Origin: Tigriopus japonicus
Taxonomy: Eukaryota > Arthropoda > Copepoda > Harpacticoida > Harpacticidae
Reading direction: 5' to 3'
Length of the DNA stretch: 64,000 nucleotides
NCBI GenBank assembly: GCA_010645155.1
Contig: CM021315.1
Span: 3,922,928 to 3,986,927, forward strand
Positions 48,675 through 60,598 of this stretch are shown here, piece by piece (the stretch's first letter is position 1; the number at the start of each line of letters is the position of its first letter). Under the pieces are notes generated by a model that did not search any database, was not told where the DNA came from, and saw only the letters and a list, made by a program, of their open reading frames with translations. The translations under genes were made by a program, and so were the position numbers.

Positions 48675-51600
48675 TATCCATTGTTTTTTTGTCATACTTA
48701 AAGATCTTAAGTCGTGCTAAGCTTGTTAATGTCAAGCTAAGTAGTCACCCTGATTTATGGAAACACCTTTAAATTTATGTGCGAACAACCGGTTAATAAT
48801 TTGCAGGGCTAGTTTTATGCTCCCTTCATGAAAATGCGAAAAGGTATGTTGAAAAAGCTATCGAATGAATACCAAATACATTTAAGCTGAAGATAATTTC
48901 CTACGATATTTGTGAGGACCTAAAAAGTACAACCATGATAGGTTGTTGATTTTGTGCTCCGTAGTGTTGCGCCGCCCATTTCTGGTGATTCTGTTCTTTC
49001 CTGTTCTGCGCTCGATCAAATATTTCAAACGGTCAGTTGCTCCGCAACAAACGGTCGAGAATGAGATGCGATCGTAGAATTTTAGTGAAGCAATGAGACA
49101 CCAGAGGCCACGACGGTGCTACGGAGTAAACAAACAGGCCCAGCTGATGTTTACTGAGCTTCCCTTATTACCGAAACTAATTTTTATTCTCAATTTGCAG
49201 TCAAAATGGCCACATTTGTTATTTGTACATTTATAATCTGAGCGTTTTTGACATGATTTCAATAATGGGAAGTGTTTATTTAAAAAAAACTCAAAGAATT
49301 TTGACATTTGGATCTTTACCAAATGTCTCTTATATTCTCAATTAACCTTAAATGCTGATAACATGTATTTTTCAAGTAAACCAATGGCCCGACAACATAT
49401 CAGCAAAAAATAGTTACATTGTTGCTACTGTCAAGCTTTAATAATTTCTAAAAAAAATTATCCAATCTTTTTCTGTTTTGAATAAGCTCCATTTTTTATT
49501 GAGAATGTAATGGAAATAAAGAAGTCCCTAATATAACACATTTGTTAACATTTGCGTGATATTCTGTCTATCTCTAGCTGTTACAGTATTTCTGGGGTTT
49601 CAGATAAATGTAATAAGAACCAAATTTGAAACAACCTTGAAATTTTCGCCCTCTGCAGTTAGTTTCGAGGGTTCTTTTTTGAACAATTATTCTTTTTAAA
49701 AAGTCAGATTTGAATTGACACAGGTCTGACATTTTTTGTTACAATACAGTTAAGGGATGTTGACCTAACATTTGATACCCCTTTTGAGGCAAAAGCTCTC
49801 ATGAGATAATGGGTGGCATATTTCAAAGTCTTTAAATGCGATGTTTTTCCTTCATTTATTGTACATGAACTGATACAAAACTAGAACCAATCTGGAATTT
49901 GGCTCCTGAAACAGCAAGAAGAGTAAAAACAAGAGGGAAATGCCCAACAATTGGCCAAAAGTACGTAGACTTTTTCGATAATGTCCCTTTTTCGTCTTGC
50001 TGATTTTACCTCACGCCAACGTGTGACAAAAATATTGCCTTTTATGTCAACAAGTACTTCCGTTTTGAAATCTGGCATTAAGTTCATTTTTTGTACTCGT
50101 GAAGCTCTAATGGACTGAGAATACCGTTTGAATAAATCTATTTGCTTCTGTAGACTTATGTAATATCACAATATTCATTCACCAAGATGTCTCGAACGGC
50201 GTTTCTTAGATCGATGAGTCTGTGAATGGAACTTCTCAAGAATTTCAAAATATTTGAAAGTCGAAACGGTCCCGAGGAAAATGGCATGAACTACTCAACT
50301 TGCCTCATTTCTCCCATTTCCTTCTATTGCTATCTTCCTCCTGATTTTCGTGAGTTGAATACAAACCCATTTCAAACTAGACACTCATTTTTATTCGTCC
50401 CCGAAAACATTTTCACTCTTTCCAATTTTTTCGTCCAACCTTTGTTTCACACAAATCTTCTCAGTAATGAGCAACGAAAATTGGCAATTAAATCACAATA
50501 TCCTTGGCTTTTTTAAGGGTGGAAAAGGTCTTCGTTTGAATTAATAATATTTCATTAAACGTAAATCCCAAACAGCAATCTCCGATTTACCCATTCATTC
50601 CCCAAGCTTCGAGTCAACCGCTAAGTAACATGAATTTCCGTTCAGGGCTATGGATTGATGACATCACAAATCGTGCTCCGTTTTGTTGTACTCAGTTCAT
50701 CTGCAGATATGTTAAAGAGATTTGCAAGAATGTAGATTAAACTGGGAGCCCGACTGATTGATCTTTCGCGACATGAATTCCATTTCTTGACGGCCTTTCC
50801 TCTTCAGCTGACATTGCAACCTTGGTCTTTTGGGTACTCGGGTCATAACCTAACTTGGGCGGTTTTTGTAGACGTAGAATTCCCTTGAGGCTCTAAAATT
50901 TAAAGTGACGCACTTAAAAGCCAAGTTCAGCTTTAAAATACCTTTTAAGAGAAGCACAAGTAACTTTTCCTTAATGCTTTTGCAATCTTGAAAGCCGAGG
51001 TAGAAGCTCTTTAGAGCATCTCTTTAATTAAGGTCCCCTGGAACGTGAATTCAGACGCTAGGGAAGAGCATATTCATTTTCTGTTGTAATCAAGCAAATG
51101 AGTTTTCCTTTCCGTAAAGTGGGTCTTTGTGAAAAATGAACCAACATTTGCATTTGCAGCTCAATCAAAAGTCGGAGTAAAGTGCTATGTCTTCCCAAAG
51201 ATCAGCACAGAAGATGAATAAGCTGGCCCTTATGTGGAAAATGATTTAAAAAGAAGACTAACTCAGAGATTTGAGTAACCATTGAATGTGCTCTTTGATT
51301 TTCTTCGAAATTATCTAACCAAGTCCTTCCATTGCAAGCCAGGTCTCATTGAACCCTGCAAAAAATACATATAATACAAAACATAATGCCACAATAAAGA
51401 AATAAATACATGAAGGAAAAATCCTGAACTCTATATGAACTCTCTGAATGAAGATATGAACTCTCGGGTACTGAATAAAGATTCGACATGTGTGCGGAAA
51501 AAAACCTTATGAAGTTTGGGAACAGAACAGTAATCGATTGTAATGCAAATGTTTTATTATGCAGAAAAATGATAGAATATATAGTAAATGCTTTAAAGAA

Positions 51601-52735
51601 CTTTGTGAAAAAAATGTTTCACACTTTAATGCTTCATACTTTTGCTCCTGAACAAGTCAATTCAATTGTCAGTAAAGAAAAAGGCACACTCCTTTCAAGA
51701 AGGTGTGAAATCAGAACATCGCAACATATAAAATTGACAAAAAATTACGAGTAACTAGCCAACCAGAAGATATGTTTCACAATTAAAGATTCTCACGCCA
51801 ATTTTGTCACGTTTTTGGTTGTGGTTTTTCCTGCAATCCGTGCAAATTGTATCAATTGAATGCCTAAATTTTCAATTTTTGACGAATTGGTATAAATGCT
51901 CCTTTCCGTAAACGATTGCCAGCCCACCTTTGAGATGAAATACGTAATATTTTAAGGAAATATTTTCAATTGCTCTCGAAGACTCCACCATAAATCATCA
52001 TCTTGTCTGGAATGTTGACAACCAACAACCAACGATGTTTCAGCACAAAAATGGCACACTTTTTACCCGCCCAATCTGAAACCCCCATTGAACATCCCTA
52101 GTTGGTATCTATTTAAAAGTCCAGACTTGTTCAAGGCGTTAGGACCAGTTCACAGATTGTTCGCCAATGTTTTGCCTCGAGGTCACGGAATCGTGAGTCG
52201 TGACCGAGGAACTGTTTTTGCCACTGGTCCGTATAAATAAGGCCATCCTTGGCCTTGGAACACTGGTTGGCCAGACCTTCACAGAAGGTGATCTAAAATT
52301 GGCGAAGAAACACACTAAAAAAAGAGGCTCCCCTGTTCACGATAGGGACCGGATGTGGTTTGCGTTCCGGTTTTGGGAGTTGTAAACTTTCAAGGTCATT
52401 ATTTTTACACTTTTTAAAAAGATTCTAAGGTGTTCAATGGGTTTGTTTCATTAGCCATGTTATGTTGTTTTAATTCCAGGAAAGTTGAAACTTGGATCGA
52501 GGATGAATGACGGGAATCAAGTCTGTCGTGGCCATTCATCTTGGCTAAAAAAGACGGTTCGTCTTGAATGCTATTGATAGTGGGGCAAAAAAGGTCCAAG
52601 AAAGACCCATAGGTTGGCGACATTTTTCGTGAAAAGAGCCCATACTCCTAACGCTCGTAGGAATCAGCCATAAAAGGCCTCTGGAATGGCTCATTTCGAG
52701 CACATTTATCTGCACTTCAAAACTACTTTATTCCA
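48675..52735. other. intergenic, no gene recognised
   Basis: Mostly AT-rich. A somewhat GC-richer, C/T-rich patch near 48960-49110 has no identifiable content. Open frames of 60-96 codons lack support. Confidence 0.35.
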
Positions 52736-52876
52736 TTGATCTTCGGCCAAACTTCACTTTCAGTGAAGTCTTCCGAAATCTCAAGAGGATCTCTTTCTTT
52801 TTTTCAATCTCGGAGTTCTCATTGTTCGCACCAGTCCGAAGAAAATTTGGGATATAAAACCGTGGAACGTGTTCCC

Positions 52877-52877
<1 letters not shown>

Positions 52878-52907
<30 letters not shown>

Positions 52908-52912
52908 CTTCT
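52878..52912. repeat. CTT microsatellite in the presumed GPCR leader
   Basis: About 11.5 uninterrupted CTT units, 110 bases upstream of the GPCR start codon. In one frame it gives a poly-Ser run, but that frame stops before the GPCR ATG, so the repeat is most likely 5' UTR. Confidence 0.9.
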
Positions 52913-53021
52913 ATTGAGAACGTAGGAGCCGATTGTTCCCCGTGTATTGATGGAGGTGATGATGACTGAATATCCGAGTGCCTTTTCAGAGTGAATTGAG
53001 GTGGAAAAGTGATCCATTAAA

Positions 53022-53279
53022 ATGAACGATAGCTCAGTTCCATTTTGGGGACGGCGTCAGCTTCTTTCCCACTCGAATTCCTCGTGGGATGGTGAAGGTG
53101 CTGAAGGTGCTGAAGACTATTATGAAAATCTTTTCCAATGGATGACTGAAGGCTTGCTCATCTTTATCATTGGAATCATCGGTTTGGTGGGAAATGGGAT
53201 CTCAATATGGACCTTCTCCCGTCAACGGATCCACCGCATCTTTCACAATCTGCTTCTCGTTCTGGCCATCTTTGACATC
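53022..53279 (+). CDS. class A GPCR, first coding exon (FMRFamide-receptor-like), partial
   Basis: 86 residues from ATG to a strong GTGAGT donor at 53280, phase 0. The extracellular N-terminus has two N-glycosylation sequons (Asn2, Asn19) and an acidic patch (23-35). TM1 spans about 43-65 with the GLVGN motif (Asn58, the TM1 reference residue). A basic first loop follows (RQRIHRIFHN) and the start of TM2 has LAIFD (Asp85, the sodium-site Asp). The 'RIFHNLLLVLA' loop-TM2 pattern resembles arthropod FMRFamide-type and other orphan peptide receptors, so the ligand is inferred weakly. TM2-TM7 are not found in the following 10.7 kb; the next exons probably lie beyond the window behind a long intron. 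Otherwise this is a broken copy. The long CTT-containing leader upstream supports a real transcript. Confidence 0.72.
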
Positions 53280-53768
53280 GTGAGTATTCTTTTGGGGTAT
53301 TTTTGAATTACTATGTTGTCATTCTATGTATGTTTAAGTTGACTTGGGACAAAGGGGATCTGAAGGAAAAACTGTGTCATTATTCCAAAGGAGATTGTCT
53401 GTTGGTACCAACTGCTCTTGATACGTAACACGTATTCCAGGGAGTAATATATGTCATGGATTTATGGCGTGGAACAACTGGCCCGAAAATAGGGGGAAAA
53501 GGCGAAGATTGAAAGCAATTTAAGAGTACGATGGACGCAGGATAAGGCTTTAGACTTTTTATTTGACATTTAAGAGATGTTGAGTGATGTAAGAACTCTC
53601 CGATGTATGTTCAAACTTTTAAGATAAGGGATTTTGTTTCTTTTTGACGTTTTCTTTCTAGTTTGAACAAAATCAAGCAAAGTGGTAGTTTATGCAACAA
53701 TGATAAATGCAGAATTTACCGTAGGAAATGCAATTTTCCTGATCTAACTCTTATCATCCAAACTTTCT

Positions 53769-53872
53769 AACAGATCTATTGTCATTGAAATGACAACAGA
53801 TCTATTGTCATTGAAATGACAACAGATCTATTGTCATTGAAATGACAACAGATCTATTGTCATTGAAATGAC
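53769..53872. repeat. perfect 4 x 26-bp tandem array
   Basis: Four identical units beginning AACAGATCTATTGTCATTGA. Each unit contains the small inverted repeat GTCATTGAAATGAC. It lies in the presumed first intron of the GPCR gene. Complete identity indicates very recent expansion. Confidence 0.97.
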
Positions 53873-54345
53873 AATTACATCATTACAATTAAATTTCCAA
53901 GAAATTGTAATTGTAATTAATTAAATCTGAGATCAAAGTAATTAGAACTGTAATTAATTACATTTGAACCAATGTAATTGACATTTTTCATACACAAATT
54001 ACAATTACGTTTTCACCTGCATAGGAAGTTCTGGGATTAAAAATTTCGCAAAATTCAAAAGTTTTGGATGCTCTTTTCATATTTTGCATTTAAAAAGAAA
54101 GGAATTCCAGTTCGGTTGAAAAATAATGTAATTGAAATGTAATTGACTGTAATTCAATTACTTTTTGAAAGTAATTGTTATAAATTATACTTGAAAAAAG
54201 TATTTTTTATCATATTCAATTACTTTTGAGACCAAAGTAATTTTAATTTTAATTGATTACATTTGAAAAATGAAATTGGTATTGTATTTTATTACTTTTG
54301 AGACCAAAGTAATTTAATTTGTAATTAATTACATTTCAAAAGTAA
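53873..54345. repeat. ATTAC-rich degenerate repeat block
   Basis: Repeated variants of TAATTGTAATTAATTACATTT and AAAGTAATT, with many TAATTA palindromes. The parts flanking about 54000-54110 are unrelated sequence. It may be an old tandem array or the ends of a palindromic element. Confidence 0.6.
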
Positions 54346-57300
54346 TTGACGAAGGTCTGCCTTCTAAGGGAAAGTGTTCCAAACTTGAGAATGAATGACA
54401 GAATTCACATTCACTTGGTCTCAATCATTCCGTCGCACTTCTGGAGAAGCCGAGTAATAACAAAAGTCCCGCTTAACCCAAGACATAGACAGATGATAAT
54501 CTCAGAAGTTCTCGATAACGGTCATTATTTGCTCTGCACTAAGCAAGAGTATCACGTTAGCCCGACCGGGAAGTGTCGCTGTCAGTTGTGTGGAGAACAT
54601 CTTCACCCCTATTATCTCATTCTTACAACATATGTAACCACCTTGACGAGACTTGCGTCGCAGAAATAAAGCAATAATAAAAATATTAACAAGGGTGCAA
54701 AATTTTCAATAGATTTCAGACTGAACACTTGAACCTTTTAAGGCAATAGCGAAGCTGTTTTATGTGGTAGAGGACATTTTTGGTCTTATTCTTTTTTATA
54801 TCTAGATAAACGAAGCTGGGAGCAATTAAGCTCCTTAACACCTTGTTGGGCTTGAACTTAGATACCTCAAAACCGGACTCATTACCCGGACTCAATGTTA
54901 CAAGGAAAGAAAATACGTTTATAAAAAAGAGCAAATGCGCATGTTTACCTTCCTCTCAGTTTTTATGTGATTGTATTTTACAGCCACCTTTCCTGTCGAT
55001 CCAATATTCTTAATGTACATAGTACTTTATATGACAAATGAAGGGAAGGCTTTTGACTTAATTAAGGATAAATCAAAGGCACCTTGCTCCCTTCCAAATT
55101 ACTTCTAGAAGTTTGCGTTCCAATCATGTTAAAAGACATCATACACTTGCTCACATTTAACACTATGTGAATGCAGCTCTCAAGGATTCTCTAGCTTGTT
55201 GAGCTTCTTCAGGTTCCAAAGAGGGTGCCGAAACTCGATGCCACTCGAACGAAACAAAGCGGGAGTAATTACAAAAGTTTCCCCCATCCACTTGTTTTCC
55301 ACATCACCTAACACGATATAACTTAAGAGACGACCAAACAATGGCCAACTTTGACGTTTCCTAAGGTCGTATTGTGATCCCTTAATTCTTCATGAATCTC
55401 CCTAAAAGGACCCCTGCACAGTCATGAATGGATAGATGGTCTACAAAGATGATACATTAGTGATAGACGACAAAAACGAGTCTTTACACGTAACCGAAAC
55501 CAAAAGGAGCTGACTAAAGCATCTTTAAAAACAAAGTTGCATAAGGACAACACTATATATACCCTAAATACTAAAATGATTGTTATGTCCAATAATAGAT
55601 AAGCTGCAATACAGATTATTATAAAGTTGTTTTATGCGAATTTTAAAACAATGGCAAGCAAAGTCAAAGTTGAATATAAAAGTACTTTTTCAATCATTCT
55701 GTCATACATTCAAGAAATAACGTCTAAATTGAAGTATAAATCTGAAAATTAGAGAAACTAAGAGATTTTTCCGGAAGTTTTTTGTTCTTAAGACATCCGA
55801 TTTTTCTACTGGTATGCTTTCGGTTAGGCCAACGAAACCGAGACTGCATCATCCGAATTTTGGCTTTGAGCTCATCACTAATAACTGTGTTGCCTTAAAG
55901 GTGTATTTTGGCCGTTTTCGGTTTGAAATGGTTCCAAAGGTTTTCCAATTAGAGAGGCGTACAGCCTTTTCAGTTTAGACCTTAGGAGTCCGACTTCAGA
56001 TGCCTGTAGGCCCATCCACAAAGTCCTAAGGCTAAAGCCCATTTTCAAGACACCAAAAATGAGCGTTTAAGTGGATGGGCGGAAAAGTCCGCTGGAGTGC
56101 TCCTAAACACGAACTTGAATTTCCACTCCACTTGATGATTTACAAGTGGTCCATTTGGGGAAATGTGCAGAAATGACTGTGTTGGACACCAAAATCAGCT
56201 CAATGTGTGGTCGGCAAATTGGGGTGGGCGTCTCTTTAATTCATTCATTTGCTTGTGTCGAGGTGAATCGAATATTCACGGGTTAGGCTTGTTTCGGATT
56301 CAAGGCCACGTCAGATTTCGTGTCTTGCTCGTTTTGGAACAATCCCATTCATGACTGGGCAAACGCATCCCGCTGAATTTCAATGGACTCATATTGGTCC
56401 CACGAGACGGGATCGTTCCACAATGAGCAAGAGACAAAATCACGGCTCGTCTAAGGGTGGAAATGGCTAAATATTTTTTAATGTATTAAGATTGATTTAG
56501 CAATAGTTAATTTGCACTAAGAAAACTGAATTTAAGCCTTTTGAATGATGATTGCTTGATGCATATGAATTGTGTTAAAGAAAGGAAAAACTACTTCAAA
56601 ACGATTTTTTGCGAAAATATTATTTGAATGCTGAAGCAAAAAACATATTTTTTATTGTTGGATTTGACTTACAACGTAAATTTTTGAAATGTTATCAAAA
56701 CTTGAAGATTACGAAACTATATTTCTGGCATGAAGTTTGATTACAAAAAATCAGAGGTGTACAACTTGTCTTTCTAAAAGTTTTATGATTTCACAGAATT
56801 CTACTAAATTTTGGTAATTTTGGCCTCATATCAGCGAATACTGACTTTTTTGCCATGAAATTATACGTTTACCCTCAGAATATTTGCTAAACCTCATTGA
56901 TCTCATTCCTCTATTTATTGCACGCAAGCCTAAAGACCATTTTAATAAGACGGTTAACAGAAGCACGTTTCAATAGAAATTTTAGTAATTTATTTTTCAT
57001 TTAAAAATATAGAGCTACAGTATTTTTTCATCTATTGCAGTAGCTTTATCGGTGCAGGGATTTCTTTTCTCAACAAATAATTGTTACATTTAACAACGAC
57101 TAACAAATCACTGCAATGTATCCTTCTTTCACAGAGCTCGAAATTTGACACCAAAATTACAAGCTACATTAATATTGTGGTAGTTACAGTAATTAGATGA
57201 CTATCTTTCCACAATTCCTGAATGAATATGAAATGCAAAATACCTGGCATTATTCCCTATGTCGTTTCCTGCTTATATTCGTGGGCAAATTATTCAAACC

Positions 57301-58748
57301 TCAAAAATAGGCTGTGGTTTGTAAAATTACCCCACAGAAGATGAATTCGTTTTGAGCACTAAATATAGGAAGGAAAAAAATCGAGTGAACATTGAAACAC
57401 CCTTCATTTTGTGGTTAGATTTGTTCAAAGCAAGTTTCCGTTTCTTCGCAAATTTTATTTTTTTCCGAGAATGGGAATGAAGTATGATCTTAGCTTTAGC
57501 TTAGTCCAATTTTTCTCTATTTCATGGCCCTGTAATACTGCGTGCTTAAATGACAATGAATAGGGAAACCATTTTCATGCAATTGTACTTTTTGCAATTT
57601 TGGCCGTTTTTTCCTTTATCACACTTTTTACCGTTTTCACGCGTTTTTGGACTTTCAGTGATTTTTTTATCAAATCTTATTTTTTTGGACAGATATTTCA
57701 AAATATTTTGCCAAATTCTGCAAAATAATGTTCAAACAATCCTGTCCAGCATGGCTAATAAAACTTCAACAAACCATTGATTGTTCCAAACATTGAAATT
57801 GTTCTTCACTTGGTTGGGTAAATAATTTACCTCATGGCTTAATATTTTTTTACCTCATTTCATTTTTCACTGGAAGTTTGAATTTTCATGTCATATATCT
57901 TTTAAATTCTGCTCAATAAAACCAATCAATGGATTAAAAGAAATATTGAATAAACATTGAGAGAATAAAAAACAACCTTTGAAGCCATTTTTTTATTTAA
58001 ATAGTATTCTTGGAACAAGCAAATTACTTAGCGAATTGTGTTTACCTGTATGAACCAGATCAATTGACCAATTTCATTGCATTTCGCGAAAATTTGTTTA
58101 CACTTTTCTTTGCACTTTTGGGTCTTTTTATTTGCACGAAAGGTGCTCCCCTAATGATGACGGTCTCACTGACCCGAGTAATTTGATTTGTTCATACTGT
58201 GGATAAAATGTTCCTTGTTCTATCTTTTAAGCCTTTGTTAGAGTTTACAGGTAGAGAAAGGGCTCTTGGACACATTACCTACACCATTTTTCAAAGGCTA
58301 CAAAAAGTAAAGAAACCATGAGGACGAGAATGATAAAACCCTTTGTTTGATTTTAAATGGACAACCAGACCGTGTGAAAGAGTTTGAATGATCATTGGTT
58401 TTTCCTCGTTTTGCAGAAGAAAGGAAACAAGCAGTTGATTGAATCAGGTCAATCATTCGTTGAACCGTGATGTATTTGTCTAAATCAAGAGTTGTTTGAA
58501 GTTTCTTCAAAATCACCCCTTTAAATTCCAAAGATTGGGTCTACTACTATTGCTATGCTTCTTGATATAGAGGAAAATTTTCCCGCATAAAATTGGTCAC
58601 CCGCTCTTTTTTAACTATTTTTAAGTATCTTTTCAAGAGTTTTCGAAAGCCACTGTGATTGGCTCAAAGTTTTAATTCGCCCCTATTTGTCGACAATCAA
58701 AACAGAAAAAAAACAGATAACAGCAAACAACTTTTCAAACTACATGTA
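54346..58748. other. presumed GPCR intron or intergenic; T-rich repeat copy at about 57560-58170
   Basis: No GPCR exon with TM2-TM7 content was found. 57560-58170 contains GTTTTTCC/CACGCGTTTTTGG words and a right end CTCCCCTAATGATGAC similar to the element at 41740-42468. Confidence 0.35.
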
Positions 58749-59106
58749 CCGGGTGTTGCCAATGAAACGGAACACCTTATTTTGAAATCTATAACTCTCA
58801 ATAATAGTTCAAATACATGCCATTTATCAAACACTTGAATTGAAAAGTATCAAAAACATATTTTTTTAACACAATGGCTGTGCAGCAAACATAAGCTCCT
58901 GTTAACGGTCAATCTTGAAAAGAGAGTATTTGTCCTCCCAATTCTTAGATTAGATTTTGCAGGCATCGAAACCAAAGTGAATCAAAGTGAACAAAAGCAC
59001 ATGAATCCAAAAATTACAATCTATCGTATATTTTTAAGCTTTACAAGTCTTGTGTACCTCCAATGATTTAAGTCATGATATGCTCTTTTTTGTATGTATC
59101 ACCCGG
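58749..59106. mobile_element. possible degraded mariner-type element with CCGGGTG ends
   Basis: Both outer ends read TA-CCGGGTG when viewed inward, with TA on each side (58747-58748 and 59107-59108). The left end goes on as TTGCCAATGAAACGGAACACC, like many mariner ends. Similarity between the ends stops after seven bases, so this is weak. Confidence 0.3.
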
Positions 59107-60237
59107 TATTATGAACTTGCCGATTTTTGTCCAAACGTGTCGAAAGGTTACTTATTATACACTCATTTGTTCAAGGGGTCTATAAGTATCAAAGAAAAAG
59201 AAAACAGTTCACATTTAGAGGCTAAGAAACCTAGGAAAGTTAAATTTGGTACCTTTTTGATTAACATTCTTCTCACAGACTACTTTCTTCTAATCCGCGG
59301 ACTGCTTCATCAAAGAAAACGTCCATCTCTGTAGAATCCCTTCTCGTGGTCCGTCGTAAAAATAAATGTACATTTGGACTGTTCATTTTTCAAGCAAGCC
59401 ACAGAGTTGCTAGCTAGTGTTGGTAGTGATGGTCGTTTTTATGAATGGCAAGAGGAGGTGGTGGAATCTCTCCAAGAGCCTCTCACATCCCGTGAAATTT
59501 CTTGCTCCAAATTTGTTAGTATCGTTCGAAGAGCTTTCTAAACAGGGTTTGGCTGCAATCAATCTCATTCCAGTTTCAAGCACGAGTAGATGTGCATGCA
59601 AGGATAAAGTGCAAGTAAACTCGAAGAAGACTGAAGACTGAGGGTTATTTCGCATTTCTTTTAGAGTCTAACAGAGCAACGAATGATGACTGAAACGTCC
59701 GGAAGAGACAGGTTTAAAATGTCAAGACGCTTCTTCCGCTCTCATTTTGCAAGGATCTTAGGTTACTGACTACATTGCTTAATGACCCAAAGAAGTTTGC
59801 CTTAGAACTCTCTTGCTTTTTTTTCTTGTCCCGCCACTGCTGAAAGGGAATTGCATGTTTCCACCTTCGTTTCACGCTTTTGCAGTTTTGTAAAGTGAAA
59901 TGTACACTGCTAATTTAAACCAGCTTTTCTATCTTTATGATTGAGATAGAAAAGAGATTATTTAGCTACTCTTGTTTTAGCAGATCTGTGGTGTGAACAA
60001 ACTTCTACCTTTCACAAAAAATATTATCTTCAAATTGACACACTCTAGTGTCAACAAGGGCGATTGTGGGACCAATTACTCGCACTTTTACCATTATCTC
60101 ATTTTCTAGAGGTTATTAAAAAGACTTATTTTCAAAGAAGAATATTTTTTTCTGCTTTTGATCTTTCTTATAACATGAAACTTTTTGTTAGTTTAATTAT
60201 CTACCAACCATTTTATAGCTTAGTTTTGGTCAAGTAC
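59107..60237. other. intergenic, no gene recognised
   Basis: No supported gene. Confidence 0.35.
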
Positions 60238-60411
60238 GGGGAGATGGTGTAGCGCAGTTGTTTAACGCGCGACCGAGCTCTGCTCGGGTTCATGGGTTCG
60301 ATCCCAGGTCCCCCCCCACCCCCCCCGGCACGACCCCCTCTGTATGGTGGATAATCCGCCTCGAATGGCGCCTCCAAAACCCAGAATGGGCCCCTGTAAC
60401 ATTTTTTTTTT
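60238..60411 (+). repeat. tRNA-derived SINE, plus orientation
   Basis: The head has pol III promoter boxes: A-box TGTAGCGCAGTTG (60248-60260) and B-box GGGTTCGATCCC (60294-60305). The T-loop is one base short compared with a working tRNA. A C-rich run follows, then a GC-rich body. It meets the opposite SINE at 60411/60412. Confidence 0.65.
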
Positions 60412-60598
60412 TTTTTTGTTAGTTGCGGATTTTCTAATACCGCTACAAGGAATGCGATTCCTTGCAAACAGAAGGATTTCTCCCGACAGCGTACATATGT
60501 TCTATCCCCAGCAGGACTCGAACTCGCGCCGTCTGGGGAAGCACTTACCCTCGACCCTTAATAACACGTTAGCACGCGCGGCCATTCTGGCTTCCTTA
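60412..60598 (-). repeat. tRNA-derived SINE, minus orientation, with A16 tail
   Basis: Read on the minus strand: tRNA-like head starting GGAAGCCAGAATGGCCGCGC, B-box GAGTTCGAGTCCTG (about 60510-60523), a body of about 80 bp and a 16-base A run (T16 at 60412-60427 on plus). The A run fits the 3' tail of a LINE-mobilised SINE. Confidence 0.65.

Noticed and set aside
52736..52969. Poly-Ser protein of 77 codons
   Set aside because: The Ser run is a CTT microsatellite. The frame ends before the GPCR start and is more likely a leader sequence.
54346..54669. 107-codon frame with Cys/His near its end, considered as the second GPCR exon
   Set aside because: It begins at a TTG inside the ATTAC repeat, has no membrane segments and no phase-0 acceptor joining it to the donor at 53280.
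60238..60312. Functional tRNA gene
   Set aside because: A and B boxes are present but the T-loop is one base short and the acceptor stem does not close, so a SINE head fits better.
60213..60467. Gly-rich minus-strand frame
   Set aside because: It is made by translating the C-run, SINE body and poly(A) tail of two SINEs; no gene context.
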